DNA of 47,488 nucleotides from Dehalococcoidia bacterium (GCA_003599745.1 QZJL01000040.1:1-47488), one strand, 5' to 3'. Shown: positions 9,879 through 19,403, counted from the first letter of the stretch. The notes: a model not told the origin generated them from the sequence alone. Program-made: numbers and translations.

Positions 9879-10223
9879 CTACTGAATCCTGAGGAGGGGG
9901 TTAGCGCCTTCCCAGAGCTTATCGAGCTGGTAGAACTCTCTTACCGGGGCGCTGAAGATGTGTATCACCACGCTGCCGTAGTCTAAAAGCAGCCAGCCCG
10001 AGTCGGCGGTGCCTTCGTGATGGTGGGGGAATACCCCCCAGTTTTCCAGCACCCGCTCGATTTCTTCCTGAATGGCTCGAATCTGCCGCGGCGATTCAGC
10101 GGAGCAGATAACGAAAAAGTCGGTGAAGCGGTTTTCGCCCCGGGTATCCAGCAGGACGATGTCGCTCGCCAGCTTTTCACTGGCGGCGCTCACTGCCTTG
10201 CGGGCAATTTCGATTGGTTCCAG
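9879..10223 (-). CDS. rsfS: ribosome silencing factor RsfS; start extended to a CTG codon at 10223
   Basis: ASDIVLLDTRGENRFTDFFVICSAESPRQIRAI is RsfS-like. In-frame N-terminus LEPIEIARKAVSAA precedes the GTG used by the ORF track; GGAGG lies 7 nt upstream of the CTG. Confidence 0.88.
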   Translation of the reverse strand: MEPIEIARKAVSAASEKLASDIVLLDTRGENRFTDFFVICSAESPRQIRAIQEEIERVLENWGVFPHHHEGTADSGWLLLDYGSVVIHIFSAPVREFYQLDKLWEGANPLLRIQ

Positions 10224-10284
10224 TGAGGAACCTCCTTCGCATCCTCGTTAAGAAATCTTAATAAAATCTTAACCGCTTTAATAT

Positions 10285-10290
10285 ATTATA
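10285..10290 (-). promoter_or_regulatory. predicted extended -10 (TGCTATAAT) of rsfS promoter
   Basis: Reverse strand reads tgcTATAATatatt in the rsfS-ftsH divergent region; no good -35. Confidence 0.4.
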
Positions 10291-10351
10291 GCATAAAGCT
10301 TATTCTCGAACTGAGTTCCGCAGGTGCCCGGCGGCGATTTTCGTCTTGAAA

Positions 10352-10380
10352 TCGAAATTGCCGGGGGTTTCTGTTATAAT
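10352..10380 (+). promoter_or_regulatory. predicted ftsH promoter (TCGAAA-17-TATAAT with extended TGT)
   Basis: tcgaaattgccgggggtttctgtTATAAT, about 24 nt upstream of the ftsH start; RBS ggggag follows. Confidence 0.5.
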
Positions 10381-10403
10381 ACCATTGTAATAGCGGGGAG
10401 TGG

Positions 10404-12335
10404 ATGATGAAATCAGCCTGGAAGTCAAGCGCTTTAATCTACATCGCGATTATGGTCGCCGGAGCTTTGATTCTCTATAACCTGCTGGTGGCGCAGGATA
10501 AGCCGCATACTATCACGCTGTCCCAGGCGATCGAGATTTCGGAGATGGGGAACATCGAACGGCTGGTGGTCAAGCCGGACGATGGCGTCATGGAAATAAC
10601 CGCCTCGGTCAAGGGGTCGCCCCTGTTGATTCGCGACGTGGATGGCAACCAGTTTGAAGTCACCGACGGTACCAAGTTGATTGCCGATATTGCCAACCTG
10701 AACCTGGCCGAGCTTAAGGAACTGGGACTGGTTTTACCGGCTGACTACGCCACCAGGATAAACACCGGCTTTGACTGGGGTCAGATATTCCTTAACCTCC
10801 TTTTGCCCATTTTGATAATCGGGGGTCTGCTCGTTTTCTTATTCCGCTCGGCACGGGGCGCTAACTCCCAGGCGCTCAGCTTTGCCCGTTCCCGCGCCCG
10901 GCTGTTTCCCGCCAACACACCCACCGTGACTTTCGATGACGTGGCCGGGGTGGAGGAAGCCAAAGAGGAACTCCAGGAAGTGGTGGAGTTCCTGAAAGAC
11001 CGTGAGAAGTTCCAGACACTGGGTGCCAGGATTCCCCGCGGGGTGCTGCTTGTCGGCCCGCCGGGTACGGGCAAGACGCTGCTCGCCCGGGCGGTGGCTG
11101 GTCAGGCGGGGGTGCCTTTCTTTTCCATTTCCGGCAGCGAGTTCGTCGAGATGTTCGTTGGCGTCGGCGCTTCGCGGGTGCGCGACCTTTTCGACCAGGC
11201 CAAGCGCAATCGCCCCTGCATCGTTTTTATTGACGAGATTGACGCCGTCGGTCGGCAGCGGGGCTCTGGCCTGGGGGGTAGCCATGATGAACGTGAGCAG
11301 ACCCTGAACCAGATACTCACCGAGATGGATGGTTTCGATACTAATACCGGCGTCATCGTGCTGGCGGCCACCAACCGCCCGGATATTCTCGACCCGGCAC
11401 TCCTGCGCCCCGGCCGGTTCGACCGGCGGGTTATCCTTGACCGGCCGGATATTAACGGACGCAAGGCTATCCTTAAAGTCCATTCCAAGGGCAAACCGCT
11501 GGCGGAAAACGTTGATCTGGAAGTGCTGGCCAAGCAAACCGTCGGTTTCAGCGGTGCTGACCTTGCCAACCTCATCAACGAGGCGGCCATCCTTGCCGCC
11601 CGGCGTAACAAGAAGGCGGTTGAGATGGCGGAGATGAATGAATCCATTGACCGCGTCATCGCCGGGCCGGAGAGAAAGAGCCGCAAGGTCAGCTCCAAAG
11701 AGAAAGAGATTGTCGCCTATCACGAGGCGGGACATGCTCTGGTAGCCAGGATGCTGCCTAACGCTGACCCGGTGCACAAGGTGTCCATCGTGGCCCGGGG
11801 GCTTATGGGCGGTTACACCCGGCTGTTACCCACCGAGGACCGCTACCTGATGACGCGCTCTCAGTTTGACGACAGCCTGGCGACCCTGCTTGCCGGGCAC
11901 GTCGCCGAGGAAATCATTTTCAACGAGGCTTCCACCGGCCCTCACGATGACATCCAGCGGGCCACCAGCCTGGCGCGCAAGATGGTCACCGATTACGGCA
12001 TGAGCAAGGAGCTCGGGCCGCGCACCTTCGGGCATAAAGAGGATATGGTCTTCCTGGGACGGGAAATATCCGAGCAGCGGGACTACAGCGAGCAGGTAGC
12101 TCAGCAGATTGACGAAGAAGTGCGGAAAATAATCAACAGTGCCTATGACGTAGCTAAGAAAGTTTTGACCGATAATAAGGCGAGGCTCGTTCACCTCGGT
12201 AAGAAGCTGGTGGTCGAGGAATCCCTGGAGGGTCCCGACCTCGAGACGGCGTTTAATGAGCCTATCGAGGAACCAAAACCGGATGAGCAGCCGGCAGCGT
12301 CTCCGACTTCGGCGAGCATAACCCCGTTATCTTGA
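10404..12335 (+). CDS. ftsH: ATP-dependent zinc metalloprotease FtsH
   Basis: [26 protein letters not shown] region, HEAGH zinc motif, two N-terminal TMs. Confidence 0.98.
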   Translation: MMKSAWKSSALIYIAIMVAGALILYNLLVAQDKPHTITLSQAIEISEMGNIERLVVKPDDGVMEITASVKGSPLLIRDVDGNQFEVTDGTKLIADIANLNLAELKELGLVLPADYATRINTGFDWGQIFLNLLLPILIIGGLLVFLFRSARGANSQALSFARSRARLFPANTPTVTFDDVAGVEEAKEELQEVVEFLKDREKFQTLGARIPRGVLLVGPPGTGKTLLARAVAGQAGVPFFSISGSEFVEMFVGVGASRVRDLFDQAKRNRPCIVFIDEIDAVGRQRGSGLGGSHDEREQTLNQILTEMDGFDTNTGVIVLAATNRPDILDPALLRPGRFDRRVILDRPDINGRKAILKVHSKGKPLAENVDLEVLAKQTVGFSGADLANLINEAAILAARRNKKAVEMAEMNESIDRVIAGPERKSRKVSSKEKEIVAYHEAGHALVARMLPNADPVHKVSIVARGLMGGYTRLLPTEDRYLMTRSQFDDSLATLLAGHVAEEIIFNEASTGPHDDIQRATSLARKMVTDYGMSKELGPRTFGHKEDMVFLGREISEQRDYSEQVAQQIDEEVRKIINSAYDVAKKVLTDNKARLVHLGKKLVVEESLEGPDLETAFNEPIEEPKPDEQPAASPTSASITPLS

Positions 12336-12344
12336 GGAGGTAAC

Positions 12345-12758
12345 ATGATAGAGCGTGTCCACGAGCACATCATCAGCGAGCTGGGGCAGAACACACGCAC
12401 CGACACGGTTTTTGTTCTGGTAGCCATCCTCCTTAACCTGCTGACACTGGGGATTAACTCCGGGGTGGCCGCCGGTGGAGAGAGGACTAGCACCACCTGG
12501 ATAGTCTTCTTCACTTTCATGGTGCTGGTGATAATCGTTAATTTTGTGGTGGAAATTGGCCTCATCAAGGGACGGCAGACACGTACCAAACTGATAAACG
12601 GTCTGCTCAAGATGTACCAAGACCAGGGCGTGGCCGGTTACTACGACCCATCGCTGTTGAGCAACTATACCACCCGGTACAACCTCTTCATGATGGCGGT
12701 CATCGCTACCGGCCTCATCGCTATGATTGTGCCGCTGGTGCTTATCATCTCTCCCTAG
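12345..12758 (+). CDS. small integral membrane protein of unknown function
   Basis: Starts 10 bp after the ftsH stop with RBS gaggagg; three predicted hydrophobic segments. Confidence 0.7.
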   Translation: MIERVHEHIISELGQNTRTDTVFVLVAILLNLLTLGINSGVAAGGERTSTTWIVFFTFMVLVIIVNFVVEIGLIKGRQTRTKLINGLLKMYQDQGVAGYYDPSLLSNYTTRYNLFMMAVIATGLIAMIVPLVLIISP

Positions 12759-12761
12759 CTT

Positions 12762-13745
12762 CTATTTCCGGCGTGCCAGGATGAAGCTGCAAAGCTCTTC
12801 CAGCGCGCCGCGAATTGCGCCGGGAGGTAGTGTCTTCAGGCAGTTGCACGCATTGCGGGAGTATTCCGAGGCTGCTTTGCGGCAGTCTCTGGCGATTTGT
12901 GAGCGGTTGATGATTTCCCGTGCCTGCTTGACATAAGATTGTACTTCCAGCTCCGAAAGGTGCGCGTGGTTTTCAAACAGACGCTTTATCGGGTTATCTT
13001 CGGGATAGCGTTCTAAAATCATCATTGAGGGCAGGGTCAGGGTGCCCTGCATCAGGTCCGAGCCGATGGGCTTGCCTAACTGTCTTTCGTTGCTGGTAAA
13101 GTCCAGGATGTCGTCGGTTATCTGGAAGGCGATGCCCAGGTTATAGCCGTAGTCTCGCAAGGCGCGGGTCTGAGCCGGTGGCGCTCCGCCGAGCAGCCCG
13201 CCGGACTCAGTGGACAGGGCGAAGAGAGAAGCCGTTTTACGGGCAATCCTTTCGATATATTGTGTGCGCGTTTGTTCAAGGTTGAAGGCGCTGAAGGACT
13301 GGTTCACCTCGCCGGTGGAGATGGTGGCCAGCGTCTCGGTGAAAAGCCTGACCGCCGCCAGGCTTCTGGTATCGGTTGCCATCCCGCCGGCCCGGGCGAA
13401 GAGGAAGTCGCCGAGCAGGATTGCTTTGGCCTCTCCCCAGACGCAGTAGACGGTGCTCTTGGCGCGACGCACCGCCGATTTATCAATCGCGTCGTCGTGT
13501 ATCAAAGTGGCGGTGTGCATCAGCTCGATGGCGGCCGCCATCGGCAGAAGGCCTTCGAGCCGGTACTGGTAGAATTTGCCCGCCAGCAGTGTTAGCGCCG
13601 GGCGAATCCTTTTCCCCCCGCTTTGCAGGCTGTAGGCTACCATTTCGTCAAGCCAGGCCGAGCCTTCGCTCCTGACCGAGAGCAATAACTCTTCCACCCC
13701 GCCCAGGTCGGCTTCAACCGCCTGGTAAATGCTCCTCAGCGACAA
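12762..13745 (-). CDS. polyprenyl synthetase family protein
   Basis: GGKRIRPALTLL, LIHDDAIDKSAVRRAK, GIAFQITDDILDF aspartate-rich motifs. Confidence 0.93.
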   Translation of the reverse strand: MSLRSIYQAVEADLGGVEELLLSVRSEGSAWLDEMVAYSLQSGGKRIRPALTLLAGKFYQYRLEGLLPMAAAIELMHTATLIHDDAIDKSAVRRAKSTVYCVWGEAKAILLGDFLFARAGGMATDTRSLAAVRLFTETLATISTGEVNQSFSAFNLEQTRTQYIERIARKTASLFALSTESGGLLGGAPPAQTRALRDYGYNLGIAFQITDDILDFTSNERQLGKPIGSDLMQGTLTLPSMMILERYPEDNPIKRLFENHAHLSELEVQSYVKQAREIINRSQIARDCRKAASEYSRNACNCLKTLPPGAIRGALEELCSFILARRK

Positions 13746-14542
13746 GGTGCTCCTTTCTCCAGCTTTTTCGGGATGCGGAAGAGGCTGAGCGCGTTTTCTG
13801 CCGTTGCCCGGCTCACGGTATCAGTGTCAATCCCCCGAAGACGGGCGACCCCCGCAACCGTGATGGATATATAGGCCGGTTCGTTGCGTTTGCCCCGGTA
13901 CGGCTGCGGCGGCAGGTAAGGTGCGTCGGTTTCGACCAGCATTTTATCGAGGGGCATTTCGCGGGCTACCGCAGCCATGTCCTTCGCGCCGGGATAGGTC
14001 ACTGCCCCCGGGACGGAAATCATAAAGCCAAGCTCGATGTAGCGGCGGGCAAGCCCGGTGTCGCCGGAAAAGCAGTGGATGACGCCCAGCCCGCTCTTTC
14101 TGTCCAGCGAGTTTGCCCAGGGCACCAGTATTTCCAGAAGTTCACGGTGCGCCTGGCGGCAGTGGATTATGACCGGCAGCTTCAAAAGAGCGGCTTTTTC
14201 CAGTTGTGCCTCAAAAACTTCAACCTGTTTGGTTTGCGGCGAGCGGTTGCGGAAAAAGTCCAGTCCCATTTCACCCAGAGCAACGACGCGGTCGTTTGCT
14301 GCCAGCGCCGCGATTTCATCTAAATCTTTCCCACCGCAGCTGGCCGCCTCGTGGGGATGTATGCCTGCCGTGCTGAAAATATCACGGTGTTCTCCGGCTA
14401 GTTTCAATGCTGCCCGGCTTGAGGCCAGGTCAATACCCACGGTGACGATGGTGCTCACGCCCTGCGTCCGGGCACGGGCAATTACCGCTTCGCGGTCGCC
14501 ATCAAACTCGTGCATGTCGAGATGGGCGTGGGAATCAATCAC
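13736..14542 (-). CDS. TatD family hydrolase
   Basis: MIDSHAHLDMHEFDGDR, GIHPHEA, GEMGLDFFR, HCRQAH, VETDAPYLPPQPYRGKRNEP. Confidence 0.95.
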   Translation of the reverse strand: MIDSHAHLDMHEFDGDREAVIARARTQGVSTIVTVGIDLASSRAALKLAGEHRDIFSTAGIHPHEAASCGGKDLDEIAALAANDRVVALGEMGLDFFRNRSPQTKQVEVFEAQLEKAALLKLPVIIHCRQAHRELLEILVPWANSLDRKSGLGVIHCFSGDTGLARRYIELGFMISVPGAVTYPGAKDMAAVAREMPLDKMLVETDAPYLPPQPYRGKRNEPAYISITVAGVARLRGIDTDTVSRATAENALSLFRIPKKLEKGAPCR

Positions 14543-16206
14543 CGGCCTTCACCCAGGCGGCGGGTCTCTTCTTCCGCCAGCTTCTCGTCGAGCTTGGTAA
14601 AGAGCGGCTGCGGCTCGTTCAGCTTCTGGCCCGGCTCAAGCCTGGAAAGCTGCCAGCCGCCGTCCTCGCTATGCCCGGCGAGCCCCAGGTAGTGGTGCAA
14701 TTTCTGCGAGCTGAACGGCAGGAAAGGGTAAAGCATCGTCCTGAGGTTACAGATGGTGTTGAGCGCGGCGTAAAGCGCGCCCGCTGCCGCCGCCCGGTCG
14801 GTCTTGATGACTTTCCAGGGGGACTTTTCGTCGAGGAAGCGGTTGGTCTCGGCGGCGAGCGCCATCGCCCGTTTTAGCGCCAGTTTGAAGTTGCAGCGTG
14901 AGATAAGCTCGCCAACCTCGCCAAGCGCGGCGGCGGTTGATTTTTCCAGTTCATCAGCGCCGGGAACGTTACCGGCCGCCGGTGGCACTTTACCATCGAA
15001 ATTGCGGTAGACGAAGGTCAGCACCCGGTGCGCCAGGTTGCCGTAGGTGGCTACCAACTCGTCGTTGTTGCGGCGGAAGAATTCGCGCCAGGAGAAGTCG
15101 GCATCGCTGGTCTCGGGCATGTTGATGGCGATGGCGTAGCGCAGCGGGTCGGCCTCGTAGCGGGAGAGGAAGTCGGGCACCCAGATTGCCCAGTTCTTGC
15201 TCTTGGAGAACTTGCCGCTTTCGATGGTCATCCATTCGTTGGCGGGTACATCGTAGGGCAGGTTTAGGTCCTGGTAGCCCATCAGCATTGCCGGCCAGAT
15301 GATGGTGTGGAAGGGTATATTGTCCTTCCCGATGAAATAATAGGTTTTGGCATCGCCCTGCCAGAAGGCACGCCATTTTTCCGGGTCACTACTACTCCGC
15401 GCCCATTCTTTCGAGGCCGAAAGGTAGCCGATGACCGCTTCGAACCAGACGTAGATGCGCTTATCGGGGTAGCCGTTGACCGGCAGGGGTATGCCCCAGT
15501 CAATATCGCGGGTGATGGCCCTGTCTTTCAGTCCCTCTTCAAGGTAGCCAAGCGTGAAGTTCCGTACGTTGGCGCGCCAGTGCCCCTGTTCTTTTACCCA
15601 CCCGGTGAGCCTGTCCTGAAAAGCGCTTAATTTTAAGAAAAAGTGCTCCGACTGGCGGAATTCCGGAGCGCTGCCGCAGATGCGGCAGCGGGCCAGGGTA
15701 AGTTCGGTGGGGTCCATCGGGTGGCCGCACTCGTCGCACTGGTCGCCCCGTGCCTGCGGGTGTTTGCAGAGAGGACAGACGCCCTCGACGTAACGGTCGG
15801 GCAAAAAACGCACGCATGTGGGGCAATAAGGCTGCTGCATAACATCATTGTAGATGTAGCCCTTATCCAGAAGCTTCAAGAAGATGTCGCCGGTCACCGC
15901 AGCGTGGTTTTCGGTCTCGGTATGGGTGAAAAGGTCAAAGCTGATGCCGAGCTTCTGCCAGCTTTCGAGGAATTTCCGGTGATAGTAAGTAGCCACTTCC
16001 AGGGGTGTTTTATTTTCCTGCTCGGCCTTGATTGTGATGGGCGTACCGTGCATATCCGAGCCGGAGACCATCAATACGTCGTTACCCTTTGCCCGGTGGT
16101 AGCGGGCGAAGATATCGGCGGGCAGGTAAGACCCGGCGACATGCCCCAGGTGTAGCAGCCCGTTGGCATAAGGCCAGGCGGCGCAGACCAGGATTTTTTC
16201 GGTCAT
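14539..16206 (-). CDS. metG: methionyl-tRNA synthetase
   Basis: MTEKILVCAAWPYANGLLHLGHVAGSYLPADI, CPTCVRFLPDRYVEGVCPLC, ESGKFSKSKNW (KMSKS-equivalent). Start trimmed to internal Met. Confidence 0.96.
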   Translation of the reverse strand: MTEKILVCAAWPYANGLLHLGHVAGSYLPADIFARYHRAKGNDVLMVSGSDMHGTPITIKAEQENKTPLEVATYYHRKFLESWQKLGISFDLFTHTETENHAAVTGDIFLKLLDKGYIYNDVMQQPYCPTCVRFLPDRYVEGVCPLCKHPQARGDQCDECGHPMDPTELTLARCRICGSAPEFRQSEHFFLKLSAFQDRLTGWVKEQGHWRANVRNFTLGYLEEGLKDRAITRDIDWGIPLPVNGYPDKRIYVWFEAVIGYLSASKEWARSSSDPEKWRAFWQGDAKTYYFIGKDNIPFHTIIWPAMLMGYQDLNLPYDVPANEWMTIESGKFSKSKNWAIWVPDFLSRYEADPLRYAIAINMPETSDADFSWREFFRRNNDELVATYGNLAHRVLTFVYRNFDGKVPPAAGNVPGADELEKSTAAALGEVGELISRCNFKLALKRAMALAAETNRFLDEKSPWKVIKTDRAAAAGALYAALNTICNLRTMLYPFLPFSSQKLHHYLGLAGHSEDGGWQLSRLEPGQKLNEPQPLFTKLDEKLAEEETRRLGEGR

Positions 16207-17045
16207 TGCTTGAGAGGTGCCTTTCTTTGCTTTTGTAAATCCAACCACGTCCGGTACATTTCTTTGCGCGACACCTTTCGGTCTCCGGCAAGCGCCATGG
16301 CGTCTTTAGCGCTGACGCCTGCCGCCCGCAGCTCGCCTAGGCGCGTCACAAGGTCAGTGGTCGGGGCGCTTTTTCTCTTTTTCGCTGGCTGGCCGCTGAC
16401 GACCAGCGTGAATTCGCCCTTCGGCTCGGTGAAACGGGCGATAGCCTGGCTGATTGTTCCCCGGAAAATTTCCTCATAGATTTTAGTCAGTTCCCGGCAT
16501 ACCACGATGCGGCGGTTGTCCAGCACGCCAAGCATATCTTCGAGGGCGGCGGCGAGGCGGTGGGGCGATTCCAGCAGCACGATTGTTCCCTCCTCACCGG
16601 CGACCGACTCCAGCACTTTTTTTCTTGCGCCCGGTTTGTGGGGCAAAAAGCCCAGGAAGATGAATTTTCCGGTGGGCAGGCCGGAAGCCGCCAGCGCGGT
16701 GGTCACTACCGAAGGCCCCGGGATAACCACCACCGGAAAACCTTCCCGGCTGGCTTTATCTACCAGGTCGGGGCCGGCGTCGGAAACACCGGGCATACCG
16801 CTATCGGAGACCACCGCCACGTCGCCCTTTGCCAGTTGTTCCAGGATGAAGGCGGTCTTGGTCTTCTTGTTCTGTTCGCGGTAGCTGGTGGTGGGCGTCT
16901 TGATATCGTAGGCCTTGAGCAAACGGTGGGTGTAGCGCGTGTCCTCGCAAGCAATCAGTTTTACTTCGCACAGCGTGCGCAGGGCACGCAAAGAAATATC
17001 CTCAAGGTTGCCAATCGGGGTTGCCACAATGTAAAGGGTGGTCAT
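16203..17045 (-). CDS. rsmI: 16S rRNA (cytidine-2'-O)-methyltransferase
   Basis: TLYIVATPIGNLEDISLRALRTL, CEDTRYTHRLL, SDSGMPGVSDAGPDLV, FLGFLPHKPGARKK, ESPHRL. Confidence 0.95.
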   Translation of the reverse strand: MTTLYIVATPIGNLEDISLRALRTLCEVKLIACEDTRYTHRLLKAYDIKTPTTSYREQNKKTKTAFILEQLAKGDVAVVSDSGMPGVSDAGPDLVDKASREGFPVVVIPGPSVVTTALAASGLPTGKFIFLGFLPHKPGARKKVLESVAGEEGTIVLLESPHRLAAALEDMLGVLDNRRIVVCRELTKIYEEIFRGTISQAIARFTEPKGEFTLVVSGQPAKKRKSAPTTDLVTRLGELRAAGVSAKDAMALAGDRKVSRKEMYRTWLDLQKQRKAPLKQ

Positions 17046-17118
17046 ATTCCCTCTAACTTGAATTTATCAATATAGTATAGCCTAAGGCCGATACTGGCGT
17101 CTATATACGCACGCTTCC

Positions 17119-17148
17119 TTGACTTTATCTTCCAGACTTTGATATTAT
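17119..17148 (+). promoter_or_regulatory. predicted promoter TTGACT-18-TATTAT for the GuaB3-type gene
   Basis: cTTGACTttatcttccagactttgaTATTAT upstream of the 17175 start. Confidence 0.55.
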
Positions 17149-17149
17149 T

Positions 17150-17163
17150 TTTCTTTAAAGAAA
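17150..17163. promoter_or_regulatory. perfect 14-bp palindrome TTTCTTTAAAGAAA immediately 3' of the -10 box
   Basis: Direct reading of sequence; sits at the expected +1/5' UTR. Confidence 0.4.
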
Positions 17164-17174
17164 CGGAGAAAGTG

Positions 17175-18323
17175 ATGATGGCGACGGTGAAATTTCGGGA
17201 ACTGCGGCGGGCTTACGGATTTGACGAGGTGGCTATTGTGCCCGGAAACGTCACCGTGAACCCCGACCAGACCAATGTCGAGTTCAAGATAGCCGGTTTG
17301 ACTGTCCCGTTGCCTATAATGGCGGCGGCGATGGACGGCGTCACCGACCCCGCCTTTGCGATTCTGATGAGCAAGCTGGGGGGACTGGCGGTAATGAACC
17401 TCGACGGCGTCCAGACCCGCTACGATAATCCGGACAGGGTGCTGGAGGAAATCGCCAATACGCCGGATGGGGAAACGACCGCGCTGATGCAGAAGATTTA
17501 TTCGCAGCCGGTGAAGGAAAACCTCATCGGCGAGCGCATCAAGACCATCAAAAAGGCGGGGTCGGTCTGCGCGGTGTCGCTGGTGCCGGCGCTTACCAAG
17601 AAATACGCGCCGCTGGTGGTGGAAGCTGGTGCCGATATCCTGGTAGTCGCGTCAACCGTGACCACCGCCCGCCACGTTTCCAAGAGTGTCAAAGGGCTGG
17701 TCTTGAGCGAACTGAAACGCAATCTGCCCATCCCCATCATCGTGGGCAACTGCGTGAGCTATCAGGCCTGCATTGACATTATGCGGGAAGGCATTGACGG
17801 CGTGCTGGTCGGCGTCGGGCCCGGTGCGGCCTGCACCACCCGGCAGGTGACCGGCGTCGGCGTGCCCCAGATAACCGCCACCATGGACTGCGCCCTGGCG
17901 CGCGACCATTACCAGAAGGAATCGGGGCGCTACGTGCCCATCATCACCGACGGCGGCATGAACAACGGCGGCGATATCTGCAAGGCGGTTGCGGCCGGCG
18001 CCGATGCCGTGATGCTCGGTTCCATTTTTGCCCGGGCAAAAGAAGCCCCGGGACGCGGCTATCACTGGGGCATGGCGCACCCCCACCCGGCGCTGCCCCG
18101 CGGCACGAGAATCCGGGTCGGCACTTCGGCCACTCTGGAGCAGATTCTTTTCGGCCCCACCAGCGTCACCGACGGCAGCCAGAATCTGGTGGGTGCCCTG
18201 CGCACCTCGATGGGCGTCTGCGGCGCGCTGGACATCACCGAGATGCACCGCGCTGAGATGGTGGTGGCCCCGGCCATCGTCACCGAGGGGAAGATGTGGC
18301 AGCTTACCAAGGGACGCTGCTAA
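17175..18323 (+). CDS. GuaB3 family IMP dehydrogenase-like protein (no CBS domains)
   Basis: [54 protein letters not shown] (Cys loop), [25 protein letters not shown]; about 382 aa. Start revised to 17175. Confidence 0.88.
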   Translation: MMATVKFRELRRAYGFDEVAIVPGNVTVNPDQTNVEFKIAGLTVPLPIMAAAMDGVTDPAFAILMSKLGGLAVMNLDGVQTRYDNPDRVLEEIANTPDGETTALMQKIYSQPVKENLIGERIKTIKKAGSVCAVSLVPALTKKYAPLVVEAGADILVVASTVTTARHVSKSVKGLVLSELKRNLPIPIIVGNCVSYQACIDIMREGIDGVLVGVGPGAACTTRQVTGVGVPQITATMDCALARDHYQKESGRYVPIITDGGMNNGGDICKAVAAGADAVMLGSIFARAKEAPGRGYHWGMAHPHPALPRGTRIRVGTSATLEQILFGPTSVTDGSQNLVGALRTSMGVCGALDITEMHRAEMVVAPAIVTEGKMWQLTKGRC

Positions 18324-18534
18324 AACCGTAAAGTCGGGCTGACTGCTGTCCCCTGCTTCTCCCGTTGTTGTTTTTCTCCTGGTTTTCGTTGCGGTTGGCA
18401 TTGCCCTGGAGAGTAATCCTGGCGGCCACCATGGTCACCGGGTCGAACCGTGCCTCCACCCGGCTGACTACCTTGATATCGGCAAAGGTGCCGTTGGTGA
18501 TGCGCGTGGTATTATCGGTTATAAAGCTCAGCAC
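18304..18534 (-). CDS. hypothetical small protein (uncertain)
   Basis: Open frame just downstream of 18552..19295 on the same strand; overlaps the 3' end of the GuaB3-type gene by 20 bp; no clear RBS. Confidence 0.3.
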   Translation of the reverse strand: MLSFITDNTTRITNGTFADIKVVSRVEARFDPVTMVAARITLQGNANRNENQEKNNNGRSRGQQSARLYGFSSVPW

Positions 18535-18551
18535 GCGTTCTTTTCGGTCGG

Positions 18552-19295
18552 TTACCAGTCTTCGTCTTCTTCGTCGGGTTCGGCGGTGGAAAAACCGACG
18601 GAGGGAATTACGGGGGTTCTTTCCTCTGTCTTGTGCTTGGCCGGGTATTTCAGTCCGTCAACCGCCTTGCGCAAGCGGGCGATGTTGCCGGGTAGGGCTG
18701 AAGCCACAACTCCGGCGGCTCCAGCATCCCAGAGAGCTTGAAGCTCGCTTTCACTGGCGGTGTCCGGCACCGAGACGAGCAGGGGCTTGCTGAGCCAGGC
18801 GCTAAGTGCTCTTATCAGCAGCAGGTGTCGCCATGTCAGCGGTTCGCTACCCTGGGCGGTGATTAAATAGACGACGTCCGCCTGGGAGTCGTTGACGGCT
18901 CTCGGCAGCTTTTCCGCCGCATCGGTGGAAATCTCCAGCACCCGCTCGGTCTCGCGCTCCGGCAGGGTTTTCAGGGGCGTGTCCTGAGTGAAGGTGACGA
19001 AATCTGCGCCAGCCTGGATGACCGATGCTAGCCTGTCCTCCGGTTGATTAGCCAGCGCGCATCCCCAGGGAATCTCAGCCGCCGCTTTGGCAACCCCCTT
19101 GATTTGCGTCTCTTTCAGTTCCGAAGTGACCAGCAGGGCATTCGCCCCCTTCGTGTTTTCGGCCAGTTGGCTGTCAGCGGCGTCGGTGCTGGCAATGAGT
19201 AATAGCCTGGGTCTGGCGGCGGTTTCTCTGGCGGACTTAAATCCCATCGGCTGCGGCGAACCGCAGGTTTTCAGCGCTTCAACCAGCTTGTTCAT
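18552..19295 (-). CDS. hypothetical protein, TIM-barrel-like alpha/beta pattern, acidic C-terminus
   Basis: Repeated beta-alpha units (ADFVTFTQDTPLKTL; KPLLVSVPDTASESELQALWDAGAAGVVASAL); ends EPDEEDEDW. Confidence 0.65.
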   Translation of the reverse strand: MNKLVEALKTCGSPQPMGFKSARETAARPRLLLIASTDAADSQLAENTKGANALLVTSELKETQIKGVAKAAAEIPWGCALANQPEDRLASVIQAGADFVTFTQDTPLKTLPERETERVLEISTDAAEKLPRAVNDSQADVVYLITAQGSEPLTWRHLLLIRALSAWLSKPLLVSVPDTASESELQALWDAGAAGVVASALPGNIARLRKAVDGLKYPAKHKTEERTPVIPSVGFSTAEPDEEDEDW

Positions 19296-19332
19296 CAGCT
19301 TGACCTTCTGCTTCGGCGGTGGATTAACCGGA

Positions 19333-19403
19333 GCCAGCGAAGAGAGTCGAACTCTTGACCAGCGGTTTACGAAACCGCTGCTCTACCACTGAGCTACGCT
19401 GGC
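19333..19403 (-). tRNA. tRNA-Thr(CGT)
   Basis: Reverse strand GCCAGCG TA GCTC AGTGGTA GAGC A GCGGT TTCGTAA ACCGC TGGTC AAGAG TTCGACT CTCTT CGCTGGC: all four stems pair, anticodon CGT; CCA not encoded. Confidence 0.96.

Noticed and set aside
10839-11777. Long antisense ORF (312 aa) opposite ftsH
   Set aside because: Lies entirely within the conserved ftsH coding sequence; GC-rich antisense frames are commonly open by codon bias and the translation has no recognisable domain.
17652-18401. 249-aa antisense ORF opposite the GuaB3-type gene
   Set aside because: His/Gly/Ala-rich antisense frame typical of third-position GC bias.
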